Positions 7,801-13,587 of a stretch of DNA of 13,587 nucleotides are shown one piece after another (within the stretch, counting starts at the first letter, position 1; each line of letters opens with the position of its first letter). Source of the DNA: JANOYC01 sp031428675 (GTDB lineage: Bacteria; Actinomycetota; Actinomycetes; Actinomycetales; Microbacteriaceae); assembly GCA_031428675.1 (NCBI GenBank), contig JANOYC010000049.1:1-13587 (forward strand), in the 5' to 3' direction. Below the pieces are notes generated by a model, which saw nothing but the letters and a program-made list of their open reading frames with translations, made no database searches and was not told the origin of the DNA. The translations under genes and the position numbers were made by a program.

Positions 7801-8384
7801 TACACCACGGCGACGACCCCTCTGGTGTGCTGGGGGCGGCGGGACTGCTCGCTCCCGATGGTGGCTCGGGAGGGACGCTCGGCGAGGAACGCCTGCGCTT
7901 CACCTTTCCTCGCCAGCGACGCGACCGCCACCTGTGTCTTTCCGACTACGTGCGCTCGCACGAGTCGGGGCAGATCGATGTCGTTGCGGTGCAACTCGTC
8001 ACCGCAGGGTCGGCGGTCGACGCAGTGACCGCCAAACTGTTCGCCGAGAACAAGTACCGCGACTACATGGAACTGAACGGGCTCACGATGCAGCTCACCG
8101 AGGCGCTCGCCGAATACTGGCATTCGCGCGTGCGTGCCCAACTGGGATTTGCCGCGGAAGACCCCAGCGACATTGCGGGGATGTTCAAGCTGCAGTACCG
8201 CGGCGCACGGTTCTCGCTCGGTTACCCGGCATGCCCCGACATGGAGGACCGCCGCAAGGTGGTCGAGCTGCTCAAGCCCGAGCGGATGGGCGTGGTGCTG
8301 TCGGAAGAACTTCAACTGCACCCCGAGCAGTCGACCGACGCGTTCGTGTTCCATCACCCCGAGGCGCGCTACTTCTCGGTGTGA
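4815..8384 (+). CDS. metH: Cobalamin-dependent methionine synthase
   Basis: MetH moves a methyl group from 5-methyltetrahydrofolate to homocysteine through a B12 cofactor in the cytoplasm. From ATG 4815 the product is 1189 residues, near the usual length. All modules are visible: homocysteine domain from RVVIADGAMGT (15-25) with zinc ligands Cys227 (LNCATGP) and Cys293/Cys294 (GGCCGTTP); pterin domain from IGERTNANGS (342-351); B12 cap; cobalamin domain with DVHDIGKN (Asp742, His744, Gly747), SGL at 789-791 and a GG pair near 820; and the reactivation domain with RFSLGYPACPD (1132-1142), the S-adenosylmethionine-binding signature. The ATG at 4815 has GGGGGTGG eight bases upstream and gives a family-like N-terminus. 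An in-frame GTG at 4758 would add 19 low-complexity residues. It is preceded by a terminator and its 3' end overlaps the oppositely oriented ECF S-component gene. Confidence 0.97.
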   Translation: MPERSADLLATVGNRVVIADGAMGTMLQQAELTLDDFLQLEGCNEILNVTRPDVLAAIHAAYLDTGVDAIETNTFGANWSNLSDYGIEDRIEELARAGAEIARAAVARAEAADGRRRWVLGAIGPGTKLPSLGHTTYAFLKETFAEQARGLILGGADALLVETAQDLLQAKSAINGCKAAIAELGIRLPIFVEVTVETTGTMLMGSEIAAALTTLEPLGIDMIGLNCATGPAEMSEHLRHLSKYAKVPVMCMPNAGLPVLTADGASYPLTPEELATAHEQFVKEFGLGLVGGCCGTTPEHLKAVVDRLGGTRTLTRTVESEPGVASLYQHVAFHQDASYLAIGERTNANGSIAFRQAMLEERWDDCVDIARNQTREGAHLLDVCIDYVGRDGVADMREVVSRLASASTLPLVIDSTEPAVLQAGMELIGGRPVVNSVNFEDGDGPESRFGKIMPLVKEHGAAVIALTIDEEGQARTAEHKVRIATRLVDALVNDWGMRVDDIIVDALTFPIATGQEETRRDAIETIDAIRQITAKYPGIHTTLGVSNVSFGLNAAARSVLNSVFLHEAVAAGLDSAIVNAAKIVPLASVPDDRRKVALDLVWDRREYDADGNLSYDPLVAMLDLFAGVNSAALKDARAAELALLPVGERLERRIIDGEAKGLEDDLDLARAGGLSALDIVNVHLLAGMQVVGARFGSGEMQLPFVLQSAEVMKAAVALLEPHMEKSEAAGKGTIVLGTVRGDVHDIGKNLVDIILTNNGYDVINIGIKQPISEFIRAAEEHNADVIGMSGLLVKSTVVMKENLLELSSRGLSTKWPVLLGGAALTRTYVEDDLAGIFDGVVRYARDAFEGLALMEPLVAIARGADAASVGLPPLKKRIHARTTVDVTEPANMPARSDIASDNPVPTAPFWGTRIVKGLALGDYAAFLDERATFMGQWGLKPSRAEDGASYEELVETEGRPRLRYWLDRILAEGILDASVAYGYFPVYSEGNDMVVVHHGDDPSGVLGAAGLLAPDGGSGGTLGEERLRFTFPRQRRDRHLCLSDYVRSHESGQIDVVAVQLVTAGSAVDAVTAKLFAENKYRDYMELNGLTMQLTEALAEYWHSRVRAQLGFAAEDPSDIAGMFKLQYRGARFSLGYPACPDMEDRRKVVELLKPERMGVVLSEELQLHPEQSTDAFVFHHPEARYFSV

Positions 8385-9150
8385 GTGCGGTACGGCCCGT
8401 CTTCGCCCGACGCAAGGCAGCGAGCACCGGTCGCCCCACAAACAGAATTCCGGTGACCGTCGTGAGAGCGCGCACGGTGTCCCAGGTGAGCGTTGACGTG
8501 ACGAGGGAGTACAGCCAGAACGACGCTGCATTCTGCGTCAGTGGGGCGCCCGCTTCGTAGGAGATCGCGGTGTCACCGCCGACCGCAAACGGCCAGAACC
8601 ACAGGTTCATGATGAGGCCGAAGGCATAGGATGCCGCGACTCCGTAGATCGCGAGCATCCCGAGTTCCAGCCATGCTGTGGCGCGGTGTGCCGTCGCGCG
8701 AAAACGCGGCAGAAGGCCAGCGCCCGCCCCGACCCAGCCGCACGCGAACAGTTGAAATGGCGTCCAAGGGCCGAACCCTCCCGATAGCACCGACGAGAGG
8801 GCAATCGAGAGCATGCCGAGCAGAAACCCGAAGCGGGCGCCGAACGCGCGGCCAGCAAGGATCAGCAGGATGAACACCGTCTCGACGCCACCGAGCCCGA
8901 CACCCGCCAATCGGAGGGCAGCACCGACCGCTGTGAGCACTCCGAGCAGCGCGACGAGCTTCGCCGAATACATGTCGCGATCGAGCACGAGGGCGACCGC
9001 GACGGCGAGCGCGGGAACGACGGCCAGAGCAACAAACGGCACAGCTGCGCGTGCGTCGGTGGGCAGTGCGGCGGCGACCAGGGGCCACGCAAAACCGGCC
9101 GCTGCCGCGCCGCTCGCAGCAACGAGCAGGAACGATCGCCACCGCCTCAT
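8272..9150 (-). CDS. ECF transporter S component (substrate-binding membrane subunit), probable vitamin B12 importer
   Basis: A 292-residue membrane protein with about six hydrophobic segments between residues 8 and 247. Motifs are GGVETVFILL (87-96), GGFGPWTPFQLF (124-135) and YAFGLIMNLWFWPF (175-188), which I recognise from actinobacterial ECF S components resembling the CbrT/PF12822 type. It would bind the substrate in the membrane and dock on the T-A-A' module encoded immediately upstream. Its ATG (9148-9150) overlaps the TGA of that gene by four bases (ATGA). The last roughly 43 residues are an Arg/Thr/Pro-rich tail without helices; most of it is encoded opposite the end of metH over 113 bp. 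Cobalamin is favoured as substrate because metH lies next door; another vitamin remains possible. Confidence 0.82.
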   Translation of the reverse strand: MRRWRSFLLVAASGAAAAGFAWPLVAAALPTDARAAVPFVALAVVPALAVAVALVLDRDMYSAKLVALLGVLTAVGAALRLAGVGLGGVETVFILLILAGRAFGARFGFLLGMLSIALSSVLSGGFGPWTPFQLFACGWVGAGAGLLPRFRATAHRATAWLELGMLAIYGVAASYAFGLIMNLWFWPFAVGGDTAISYEAGAPLTQNAASFWLYSLVTSTLTWDTVRALTTVTGILFVGRPVLAALRRAKTGRTALTPRSSAPRGDGTRTRRSTARGAVEVLPTAPRPSARA

Positions 9151-11114
9151 GCTGCGACCTCCGCGTCGACGCGCCCGGCGCGCATTGCGATGATGCGGCT
9201 GCAGAAACGGGCGGCAAACGCGTGATCGTGGGTTGCGACCATCACCGCTGCTCCGGATGCGGCGGCGCGCGCGAGCGCGTGGCCGACGAGATCCCGTGCG
9301 GCTGCGTCGAGGCCCCTGGTCGGTTCGTCAACGAGTAGCACTTTCGGCTCCGTGGCCAGTTGAATGGCGATGACGAGGCACAGGCGTTCGCCGGCGGAGA
9401 GGTCGCGCGGATGACGGGCCAGCTGTCGGTCGACGTCTCGGTTGAGCAGATTCGCGAAGATTCGCACCGTGTCTGCGCCGGAGCGGCGGCACTCCTCGCC
9501 GACGGTGGTTGAGAACAGCAGGTCGTCGAACGACTCGGGCACGAGCGCGATCGCTCGACGACGGGCGCGCGTCGAGAGCCTGCTCACGTCGGAGCCGCCG
9601 ATGGTCACCGTTCCCGCGGATTCCGGGAGCGCGAGGGCATGCATCATGCTGCTCTTGCCGGCACCATTGGGCCCGGTGAGCGCGACGATGTCGCCACCCC
9701 AGAGGTCGAAGCTCGCGTCGCGCACCACGGTGATGTCGCCGCGATGCGCGGACAGCCGTCGGATCATCGCGATGGGCGACGACGACCGCGATGATCCGAT
9801 CGATCGACCCGGTCGTTCGAGGGTACGAGTCCCTTGCCCGGAAAGCTGGTCTGGTTTGGAGTGCACGGTGTGAACGGGAGCAGGGATAACTGTGCTGTCT
9901 CGAATTGCCAGGCAATGGTCTGCGACGGCATCCCATTCCGTGAGGTTGTGTTCGGCCACGACGACGCACACGCCAGCTTCGTGCGCCAGGCGGTCGAGCA
10001 CGTCGACGACGCGTTCTCGGGCGTGGTCGTCGAGATCGGCGAGCGGTTCATCGACGAGAACGAGGGTCGGCTGGGAAATGATTGCCGCACCGATGGCAAC
10101 CAGGGTCGCTTCTCCCGCCGACAGGGCATCGATGTCGCGGTCGATGAGGTGGAGGATTCCCAAGCGCTCGGCCACCTCGATAGCCCGAGCGCGCACTATC
10201 ACCGGGGCCACCCCGCGCACGGCCAGGGCGAATCCGAGTTCCTCGGAAACAGTGGGCGCCACGAACGACAGCCGAACGGATTGCGACACCACGCCGACGA
10301 ATCCCGCCGTGTCTCGGGGAGGGATCGTCAGGCGGTCAATCCCGCCAATGCGGATGTCGCCGCACTGTTCGCCGTCGAGGAAGTGCTGCACCAGTCCGCT
10401 CATCGCGTGGAGGAGGGTGGACTTTCCCGATCCCGTGGGGCCGGAAATTAGAGTGAGACTCGCGGGAGGCAGCGCGAAGGTGATATTCGAAAGCGTCGTT
10501 CTTCCGTCGAAGCCGAGGGCGGCATCCCTGATTTCGACCGGGCGAGCGCAGTCCGGCTCGAGAGCGGATCTCGACGGAAGCGCCGTTGCGCTCACGGTTG
10601 TCCTGCCCGCAAATCCGCGCACTTCCATGGATGCTCCGAGAGCGAGCGCTCGCTCGATCGTGTTCTCGAGGACCGGGATAACAAGCGCGATGGCGGACCG
10701 CTCGCCGCGCAGGCGGCGGGCGATGTGCGCGCGGCGTGCCGATTCGATCAGCGCCGGAAAGGTGGCCCAGGCGATCACGAGCGCGCGGGACAGATTGCGC
10801 ACCGGCCCGGCGATGGTGCCGCGGGAGACGAGTGCGCGGAGGTCGACGACCGCCGCGAGGGCGCCGAAGCCGAGGATGACCGCGGCGAACGGCAGCGCGC
10901 TCACCGCAGCCGATAGCAGACCCCCCGTCGTGATCGGGCCGAACAGGGTGATGTGACTGAACGGGCCGTCGAGGGGAATGCGGGGGAGGTCGAGAACGAG
11001 AATCCCGCCGCCTGAAGCTCCGCCGAAGAGCACGCGGTAGATGATCCGAATGGCGATAAACGCCGTGGCCAGCAGCGCGGCCGCGCGGATCGGCGCGAGG
11101 CGGCTCGTCCGCAT
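9147..11114 (-). CDS. ECF transporter T-A-A' fusion: EcfT membrane domain plus two ABC ATPase domains
   Basis: From ATG 11112-11114 the product is 655 residues; a start further upstream at 11219 would add a signal-less basic stretch overlapping the lipoprotein gene. Residues 1-171 are the T component: hydrophobic helices, then the two coupling motifs ESARRAH (124-130) and ASMEVRGF (161-168). ATPase 1 has Walker A GPTGSGKS (225-232), Q-loop Gln278, signature LSAGE (331-335), Walker B Asp355-Glu356 and switch His389. After a Ser/Arg-rich linker (about 405-455), ATPase 2 has Walker A GPNGAGKS (481-488), signature LSAGE (572-576), Asp596-Glu597 and His629. Its Q-loop position carries Glu527 instead of Gln. 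ECF modules normally use separate T and A chains, so a T-A-A' chain is an unusual arrangement. It powers uptake by the S component. The start is coupled to the lipoprotein stop (TGATG), and the stop to the S component start (ATGA). Confidence 0.92.
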   Translation of the reverse strand: MRTSRLAPIRAAALLATAFIAIRIIYRVLFGGASGGGILVLDLPRIPLDGPFSHITLFGPITTGGLLSAAVSALPFAAVILGFGALAAVVDLRALVSRGTIAGPVRNLSRALVIAWATFPALIESARRAHIARRLRGERSAIALVIPVLENTIERALALGASMEVRGFAGRTTVSATALPSRSALEPDCARPVEIRDAALGFDGRTTLSNITFALPPASLTLISGPTGSGKSTLLHAMSGLVQHFLDGEQCGDIRIGGIDRLTIPPRDTAGFVGVVSQSVRLSFVAPTVSEELGFALAVRGVAPVIVRARAIEVAERLGILHLIDRDIDALSAGEATLVAIGAAIISQPTLVLVDEPLADLDDHARERVVDVLDRLAHEAGVCVVVAEHNLTEWDAVADHCLAIRDSTVIPAPVHTVHSKPDQLSGQGTRTLERPGRSIGSSRSSSPIAMIRRLSAHRGDITVVRDASFDLWGGDIVALTGPNGAGKSSMMHALALPESAGTVTIGGSDVSRLSTRARRRAIALVPESFDDLLFSTTVGEECRRSGADTVRIFANLLNRDVDRQLARHPRDLSAGERLCLVIAIQLATEPKVLLVDEPTRGLDAAARDLVGHALARAAASGAAVMVATHDHAFAARFCSRIIAMRAGRVDAEVAA

Positions 11115-11617
11115 CAGCCCGCGGGCGGGACGGACTCTGTGCCAGCGGTGTATACGAGACCGAGCGACTGGCCGGCTTCCAATTGCAGGCTCGCCACGCC
11201 TTCCTGGGCATACTCCCACTCCGCGTCAGCGCTGGGCTTGACCCACAGGGCCCAGTACGCGGTGGCCGCGGGCATCCCCTGGCACTCTTCGACGAAGGGC
11301 TCTTCGCCCTCGACCGTGATGGTTTCTTCGGGAGCGGGGCGATTGTTCACGCGGCAGACGATCTGGTCGCCCCATTCGACCGTGCCTTCGAGGTCGACAC
11401 CCGAGTCGGTGAGAGAGTCAATCGCGATTCCTTCGTCGACGCATTCGCTGAGCGAGGGAGAGTCGAGTACCCCGAAGTCCACGATGAGGGTGACCTGCTC
11501 GCACGTTTCGGGAGCTGCGGATGTCGCTGGTGACGGCTGCGACGCTGGTGGCGAGGACGCACAACCAGAGATGGCGAGCAGAAGAGCGAGGGGGGCAGCG
11601 GCCCGAGCGAAGATCAC
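11114..11617 (-). CDS. Secreted lipoprotein with DUF4430/transcobalamin C-terminal-like domain
   Basis: From GTG 11615-11617 the precursor is 167 residues; an in-frame GTG at 11647 would add ten residues and has no ribosome site. The signal peptide ends in lipobox AISGC with lipidated Cys19, followed by a Ser/Pro linker. The mature domain shows VTLIVDFG (42-49), VCRVNNRPAP (87-96), then Cys112 and AYWALWVKPSADAEWEY (120-136), ending LEAGQSLGLVY (147-157). The Trp-rich YW..W/W.Y pattern and the closing gain-like G-Q/D strand resemble DUF4430, the fold related to the C-terminal domain of transcobalamin and intrinsic factor. Four mature cysteines (39, 59, 88, 112) could form two disulfides. As the first gene of the ECF operon, a surface-anchored capture or docking protein for the imported vitamin is the best guess. 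The domain assignment is by eye. Confidence 0.75.
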   Translation of the reverse strand: MIFARAAAPLALLLAISGCASSPPASQPSPATSAAPETCEQVTLIVDFGVLDSPSLSECVDEGIAIDSLTDSGVDLEGTVEWGDQIVCRVNNRPAPEETITVEGEEPFVEECQGMPAATAYWALWVKPSADAEWEYAQEGVASLQLEAGQSLGLVYTAGTESVPPAG

Positions 11618-11679
11618 GCGCGCAATCCTACTAAGACCGTCGTGCACTGTTGCAGCGTGAATCGGTCAATTCGTAGCGC
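11618..11679 (-). promoter_or_regulatory. Short leader before the ECF operon with possible leaderless promoter
   Basis: Sixty-two bp separate the EamA stop from the chosen lipoprotein GTG. TAGGAT (11625-11630, minus strand) lies seven bases before that GTG. It can be read either as a -10 box of TANNNT form giving a leaderless mRNA or as part of an AGGA ribosome site. TTGACC (11664-11669) resembles a -35 box but is too far from TAGGAT to pair with it. There is no room for a cobalamin riboswitch. Confidence 0.3.
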
Positions 11680-12540
11680 TCAGGCGATAGCGAACATGCC
11701 CGCGGCCGCGAGGGCGAGAGCGAGGCCGATGTATTGAACCACCGCAATACGCTCTCGCAGAAATATCGCCGCCAGGATGACCGTGCCAGCCGGGTACATC
11801 GCCGTAAGCACGGCGACGACGGAGAGTTCGCCCATGCGCAGGCTCACGAGTATGCCCGTGTTGGCGAACACGTCGACCAGCCCGCACGCCACGGCGAGAG
11901 CAAGTCCCGTTCGCCAGCCTGACCGTTGCTCGACGCGTCGGCGGCGCTGCACGACCGCAAGCACCGCGATCGCGGAGAACATGATGACGGCGTTCACCCC
12001 GCGGTTGACGATGATCGGGGCGAGACCGGAATCGTCGGGCGTGAGGTCGAACACGATGAGAATGGTGCCGAAGCCGATGCCGGCCCCGACGGCCATCAGG
12101 ATGCCGCGAAGCGTCGGTCGCATGGCACGTCGGTCGGGAACGAAGCCCACCAGCACGACCGCGACGAGTGCGCATCCGAGAGCCGCGTAGCCGAGCCCCT
12201 CCATTCGCTCGCCACTCAGCAGCCCTGCGGTCATCGGCACCACCGCGGTGATCAGCCCCGTCAGCGGCGAGAGGATGCTCATTGGTCCGATCGCGAGGCA
12301 CGCATACAAGAGCGTGATTGCGATGGCGCCGCTGATGCCGGAAAGCGCCCCGAACAGTACGGCGTCGCGCGACCACGCACCGCCCACGACAAGCATGGCG
12401 ACGCTGGCCAACGCCAGTCCGGCGACGGCGGCAATGGCCGTCACCCGTAGAGCGCTGATCTTTGTCGCCGCCAGCCCGCCGAGAAAGTCGGCTGCTCCGA
12501 ACACCAGTGCACTCGAGAAAGCGAGGATTGCGGGAAACAT
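11680..12540 (-). CDS. EamA/DMT-family permease
   Basis: The 286-residue protein starts at ATG 12538-12540, which gives the family-like opening FPAILAFSSALVFGAADFLG and has AGG seven bases upstream. A longer frame to 12855 runs through cysK in reverse and is discarded. About ten hydrophobic helices form two EamA repeats; the second begins near residue 148 at RGILMAVGAGIGFG. The C-terminal repeat ends with MYPAGTVILAAIFLRER and QYIGLALALAAAGMF, the classic closing pattern of drug/metabolite transporters, many of which export amino acids or metabolites. The substrate is not readable. It lies 32-62 bp upstream of the ECF operon in the same direction and could share a transcript, and it is divergent from cysK. 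Confidence 0.92.
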   Translation of the reverse strand: MFPAILAFSSALVFGAADFLGGLAATKISALRVTAIAAVAGLALASVAMLVVGGAWSRDAVLFGALSGISGAIAITLLYACLAIGPMSILSPLTGLITAVVPMTAGLLSGERMEGLGYAALGCALVAVVLVGFVPDRRAMRPTLRGILMAVGAGIGFGTILIVFDLTPDDSGLAPIIVNRGVNAVIMFSAIAVLAVVQRRRRVEQRSGWRTGLALAVACGLVDVFANTGILVSLRMGELSVVAVLTAMYPAGTVILAAIFLRERIAVVQYIGLALALAAAGMFAIA

Positions 12541-12663
12541 GAAAAGCCTGTTCGGATATGGGGATGTGTTCGCCCGAGGCGCCACACGGCTGTAACTGAG
12601 CTTGGCTTGGCCGCCTGCGCATAGGCTATGGCATTGAACACCGACTACTCGAAAGGGCAGACA
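12541..12663. promoter_or_regulatory. Divergent region between EamA permease and cysK genes
   Basis: These 123 bp hold both promoters. For cysK, TAGGCT (12622-12627) fits a TANNNT -10 box about 37 bp before the ATG, but the TTGG stretches upstream (12602-12611) are badly spaced for a -35. The ribosome site GAAAGGG lies about eight bases before ATG 12664. I see no B12 box, S-box or clear operator palindrome here. Confidence 0.4.
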
Positions 12664-13587
12664 ATGGCCGGTCGTATCTATGCCAACATCACCGAGACGG
12701 TCGGACACACTCCTCTCGTGCGCCTCAACAAGGTCACTCTGGGTTCCGTTGCCGACGTGCTCGTAAAGCTCGAGTTCTACAACCCTGCGGCGAGCGTGAA
12801 AGACCGCATCGGTGTGGCGATCGTTGACGCGGCCGTCGAATCCGGGCAACTGCAACCCGGGGGCACGATCGTCGAGTCAACAAGCGGCAACACCGGCATC
12901 GCGCTCGCCATGGTCGGTGCTGCGCGTGGTTACCGCGTCATCCTGACGATGCCCGAGACGATGAGTATGGAGCGGCGCCAGCTGCTGCGTGCCTTCGGGG
13001 CGACTCTCGTTCTCACTCCCGGTTCCGAAGGAATGCGCGGCGCGCTCGCCAAAGCGGAGGAGATCGCTGCGGCGACGGAAGGGGCCGTGCTCGCACGTCA
13101 GTTCTCCAATGAGGCCAACCCCGCCATCCACCGCGCCACCACCGCGGAGGAGATCTGGGAAGACACCGACGGCAATGTCGACATCTTTGTCGCCGGTGTG
13201 GGCACCGGCGGCACCCTCACCGGCGTCGGGCAAGTGCTCAAGGAACGCAAGCCCGGTGTGCAGATTGTCGCCGTCGAACCCGCCGAGTCGCCGATCCTCA
13301 ATGGCGGTGCACCAGCGCCGCACAAGATTCAGGGAATCGGTGCCAACTTCATTCCCGAGATCCTGGATCGCGACGTCTATGACCGGGTCATCGACGTCAC
13401 CGTTGCCGATGCGATTGCCACCGCCCGGGCACTCGCCACGGAAGAGGGCATCCTCGCGGGTATTTCCTCCGGCGCTGCTGTGTTTGCGGCTCTTCAACTG
13501 GCGCACCGCCTTGAGAACGAGGGAAAGACGATCGTCGTCATCGTTCCGAGTTTCGGAGAGCGCTACCTGTCCACCGTGCTGTACGAA
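12664..13587 (+). CDS. cysK: Cysteine synthase A (O-acetylserine sulfhydrylase), 3' end outside window
   Basis: The PLP enzyme condenses O-acetylserine with sulfide to make cysteine in the cytoplasm. ATG 12664 follows GAAAGGG, and 308 codons are open to the window edge; the usual length is about 310, so only a few residues and the stop are missing. Conserved elements are HTPLVRL (15-21), the PLP lysine Lys46 in NPAASVKDR (40-48), substrate loop TSGNTG (73-78), phosphate-binding GVGTGGT (179-185), GISSGA (266-271) and the C-terminal PSFGERYLST (295-304). A cystathionine beta-synthase is less likely, given the short form and these motifs. It is divergent from the EamA permease gene. In many actinobacteria cysE follows directly, but that lies beyond this window. 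Confidence 0.95.
   Translation, partial: MAGRIYANITETVGHTPLVRLNKVTLGSVADVLVKLEFYNPAASVKDRIGVAIVDAAVESGQLQPGGTIVESTSGNTGIALAMVGAARGYRVILTMPETMSMERRQLLRAFGATLVLTPGSEGMRGALAKAEEIAAATEGAVLARQFSNEANPAIHRATTAEEIWEDTDGNVDIFVAGVGTGGTLTGVGQVLKERKPGVQIVAVEPAESPILNGGAPAPHKIQGIGANFIPEILDRDVYDRVIDVTVADAIATARALATEEGILAGISSGAAVFAALQLAHRLENEGKTIVVIVPSFGERYLSTVLYE

Noticed and set aside
6990..8531. 513-codon antisense frame spanning the end of metH
   Set aside because: It has the same compositional cause and also conflicts with the ECF S-component gene on the same strand.
11618..12663. Cobalamin riboswitch controlling the ECF operon
   Set aside because: The gap before the operon is at most 62 bp, and I found no B12 box in it, in the EamA leader or before metH.
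12541..12855. N-terminal extension of the EamA permease
   Set aside because: The upstream frame reads antisense through cysK and gives a hydrophilic stretch; the internal ATG at 12540 starts exactly at the first membrane helix.

Overview
The window is about 13.6 kb of GC-rich, gene-dense DNA with no RNA genes, mobile elements or CRISPR seen. Codon use, the marked G/C preference at third positions, frequent GTG starts, a long B12-dependent methionine synthase and the frequent GGATGC/GCATCC hexamer point to an actinobacterium, most likely Microbacteriaceae; that placement is inferred from sequence style and protein likeness, not from a marker gene.

Left part (1-4720): the 3' part of an RND efflux pump gene (+) meets a two-gene minus-strand unit, a lipoprotein alpha/beta hydrolase followed by a GNAT acetyltransferase, coupled by an ATGA overlap. 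A 269-bp divergent region with a small hairpin separates this unit from a DEAD-box RNA helicase (+). The helicase carries a roughly 220-residue disordered N-terminal arm with ten YG(D/N/E)R modules. A strong hairpin terminator closes it.

Middle (4740-11650): metH (cobalamin-dependent methionine synthase, +) converges on a tightly coupled minus-strand operon. In transcription order the operon is a small secreted lipoprotein resembling the DUF4430/transcobalamin C-terminal-like fold, a single polypeptide fusing the ECF transporter T component with two ABC ATPase domains, and an integral-membrane S component. Joins are TGATG and ATGA, and the S component gene runs 113 bp into the 3' end of metH on the opposite strand. 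Together these look like a complete ECF-type vitamin importer with an extracellular capture lipoprotein. The adjacent B12-dependent metH makes cobalamin the leading substrate candidate, but no B12 riboswitch is visible, so this is inference.

Right part (11680-13587): a ten-helix EamA/DMT-family permease (-) lies just upstream of the importer operon in the same direction. It is divergent from cysK (O-acetylserine sulfhydrylase, +), which is cut by the window edge a few codons before its expected end. With metH, cysK gives the region a sulfur amino acid flavour: CysK makes cysteine, MetH makes methionine, and the ECF system may supply the MetH cofactor.
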